Assembly: GCF_000813985.1 (NCBI RefSeq) | Contig: NZ_JWLJ01000003.1 | Coordinates: 248,001 to 312,000 of the forward strand | Source: Ruegeria sp. ANG-R | Lineage (GTDB): Bacteria > Pseudomonadota > Alphaproteobacteria > Rhodobacterales > Rhodobacteraceae | Length of the DNA stretch: 64,000 nucleotides | Reading direction: 5' to 3' | Shown here: positions 63,011 to 64,000 of the stretch, in pieces | How positions within the stretch are numbered: the first letter of the stretch is position 1 | Layout of the letters: each line of letters starts with the position of its first letter | Notes under the pieces: model-generated | Told to the model about the DNA's origin: nothing | Databases searched by the model: none | Seen by the model: only the letters and a program-made list of their open reading frames with translations | Made by a program: the position numbers and the translations under genes

Positions 63011-64000
63011 ATGCCCGTACTCGTGATGAAATTCGGCGGCACGTCGGTCGCCAATCTGGACCGAATCCGCCGTGCTGCAAAGCGGGTCGGTGTCGAGGTT
63101 GCCAAGGGCTATGACGTTATCGTCATCGTATCTGCTATGTCGGGCAAGACAAATGAGTTGGTGGGTTGGGTCGATGAAATCTCGCCGCTCTACGATGCGC
63201 GCGAATATGATGCGGTTGTATCCTCTGGTGAAAACGTCACCGCTGGTTTGATGGCGCTGACTCTGCAGGAAATGGACATCCCGGCGCGCAGCTGGCAGGG
63301 CTGGCAGGTGCCGTTGATCACCAATGGCGCGCATTCGGCTGCCCGGATCGAAGAAATTCCGCCTGAGAACATCACCCAGAAATTTGACGAGGGTATGCGT
63401 GTTGCCGTCGTGGCAGGCTTTCAAGGCATCAGCCCCGAAGGACGGATCACCACTCTGGGTCGTGGTGGTTCCGACACCACTGCCGTGGCCTTTGCCGCGG
63501 CATTCGAGGCCGAGCGCTGCGATATCTACACGGATGTGGACGGCGTCTATACCACCGATCCGCGTATCTGCGAGAAAGCGCGCAAGCTGGATCGGATTTC
63601 GTTCGAAGAGATGCTCGAACTCGCCTCGTTGGGGGCCAAAGTGCTGCAGACCCGCTCGGTCGAGCTGGCGATGCGCTACAAGGTGAAACTGCGCGTTCTC
63701 TCAAGTTTTGAAGAACAATCCGACGAGGCCGGTACGCTGGTCTGCGACGAGGAGGATATCATGGAATCCAATGTTGTGGCCGGTGTGGCCTATTCCCGCG
63801 ACGAAGCCAAGATGACCGTCGTTTCCGTGGCGGACCGTCCCGGTATCGCCTCGATCATCTTTACCGCGCTCAGCGATGAGGGCGTCAACGTCGATATGAT
63901 CGTCCAGAATATCTCGGACGAAGGGCGCACGGACATGACGTTCTCCTGCCCGACCAATCAGGTCTCCCGCGCCGAAAAGGCACTGCTGGCGATCAAGGAA
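63011..64000 (+). CDS. lysC: Aspartate kinase (3' end outside window)
   Basis: Aspartokinase catalyses the first step to lysine, threonine and methionine. The 330 codons visible include KFGGTS (Lys7 onward), the substrate motif RGGSDTTAVA, VDGVYTTDPR and, from about residue 255, the start of the regulatory ACT domains (VVSVADRPGIASIIF). The frame is open to the window edge, so the gene is truncated by the window, not broken. GGAG lies 14 bases before the ATG, which is far; no nearer site is seen. thrC, further back, belongs to the same amino-acid family. Confidence 0.96.
   Translation, partial: MPVLVMKFGGTSVANLDRIRRAAKRVGVEVAKGYDVIVIVSAMSGKTNELVGWVDEISPLYDAREYDAVVSSGENVTAGLMALTLQEMDIPARSWQGWQVPLITNGAHSAARIEEIPPENITQKFDEGMRVAVVAGFQGISPEGRITTLGRGGSDTTAVAFAAAFEAERCDIYTDVDGVYTTDPRICEKARKLDRISFEEMLELASLGAKVLQTRSVELAMRYKVKLRVLSSFEEQSDEAGTLVCDEEDIMESNVVAGVAYSRDEAKMTVVSVADRPGIASIIFTALSDEGVNVDMIVQNISDEGRTDMTFSCPTNQVSRAEKALLAIKE

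Noticed and set aside
1-64000. CRISPR arrays, tRNA/rRNA genes, prophage or transposase genes
   Set aside because: I looked for regularly spaced repeats, cloverleaf tails and integrase/transposase proteins and saw none; a covariance-model scan would be needed to exclude small RNAs.

Overview
The window looks like a chromosomal segment of a marine alphaproteobacterium of the order Rhodobacterales (Roseobacter group, Ruegeria-like). The evidence is moderately high GC, frequent GTG/TTG starts with 4-base stop/start overlaps, the gene order ruvCAB - tol-pal - tilS - ftsH, an aa3 oxidase cluster without subunit I (coxB-ctaB-coxF-ctaG-coxC-surf1) followed by thrC and an M16 peptidase, and a tad pilus locus whose Flp pilins carry Asp-Trp in place of the usual Glu-Tyr. 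The genus is inference from gene order and protein style; no database was searched. No tRNA, rRNA, CRISPR array, prophage or insertion sequence was seen.

Layout. 1-1 kb: a small one-helix membrane protein and a DUF1127 protein converge on a shared terminator. 1.1-13 kb: a long + strand run covers Holliday-junction processing (ruvC, ruvA, ruvB), a MazG-like pyrophosphatase, a 207-aa unknown, the envelope system ybgC-tolQRAB-pal-cpoB, tRNA-Ile lysidine synthase (tilS) and ftsH, closed by a strong terminator. 13-17.8 kb: a MOSC protein, then the one-carbon genes fhs and folD flanking a small AroQ/PchB-like chorismate mutase, then a membrane LytTR protein. 17.8-20.9 kb (-): the helicase and PdeM phosphoesterase of the ligase-associated DNA-damage cluster, without its ligase and exonuclease. 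20.9-33 kb (-): a tad/Flp pilus locus (two pilins, cpaB, cpaC, an OmpA lipoprotein, tadZ, tadA, tadB, tadC, two TPR lipoproteins, prepilin peptidase, AAA+ ATPase), broken by an internal terminator between cpaB and cpaC.

33-41 kb: a lytic transglycosylase, a two-subunit CoA-transferase (scoAB), topA, dprA and tldD. 41.4-49 kb (+): the cytochrome oxidase operon behind a perfect FNR-type box, then surf1-thrC-M16 peptidase-GNAT in overlapping frames. 49-52.6 kb: a metallo-beta-lactamase-fold protein, an FAD-linked dehydrogenase, a fasciclin-domain protein and apt. 52.7-53.1 kb: a compact unit of a ribbon-helix-helix regulator, a near-perfect 22-bp palindrome and a divergent 44-codon cationic ORF. 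53-63 kb: mostly single genes (LysE exporter, DUF418 protein, alpha/beta hydrolase, mtnP, SulP, flavin reductase, GNAT, EcsC, Nudix, DUF1178, SDR). The window ends inside lysC.

The observations I rate most highly are: a repeat family with two invariant halves around a free 3-base centre (three copies, one forming the C-terminus of a GNAT protein); the divergent ribbon-helix-helix / micropeptide unit around its palindrome; a fhs leader whose hairpin arms can pair in mutually exclusive ways; the PchB-like mutase between two folate genes; and the FNR-type box between tldD and the oxidase operon.
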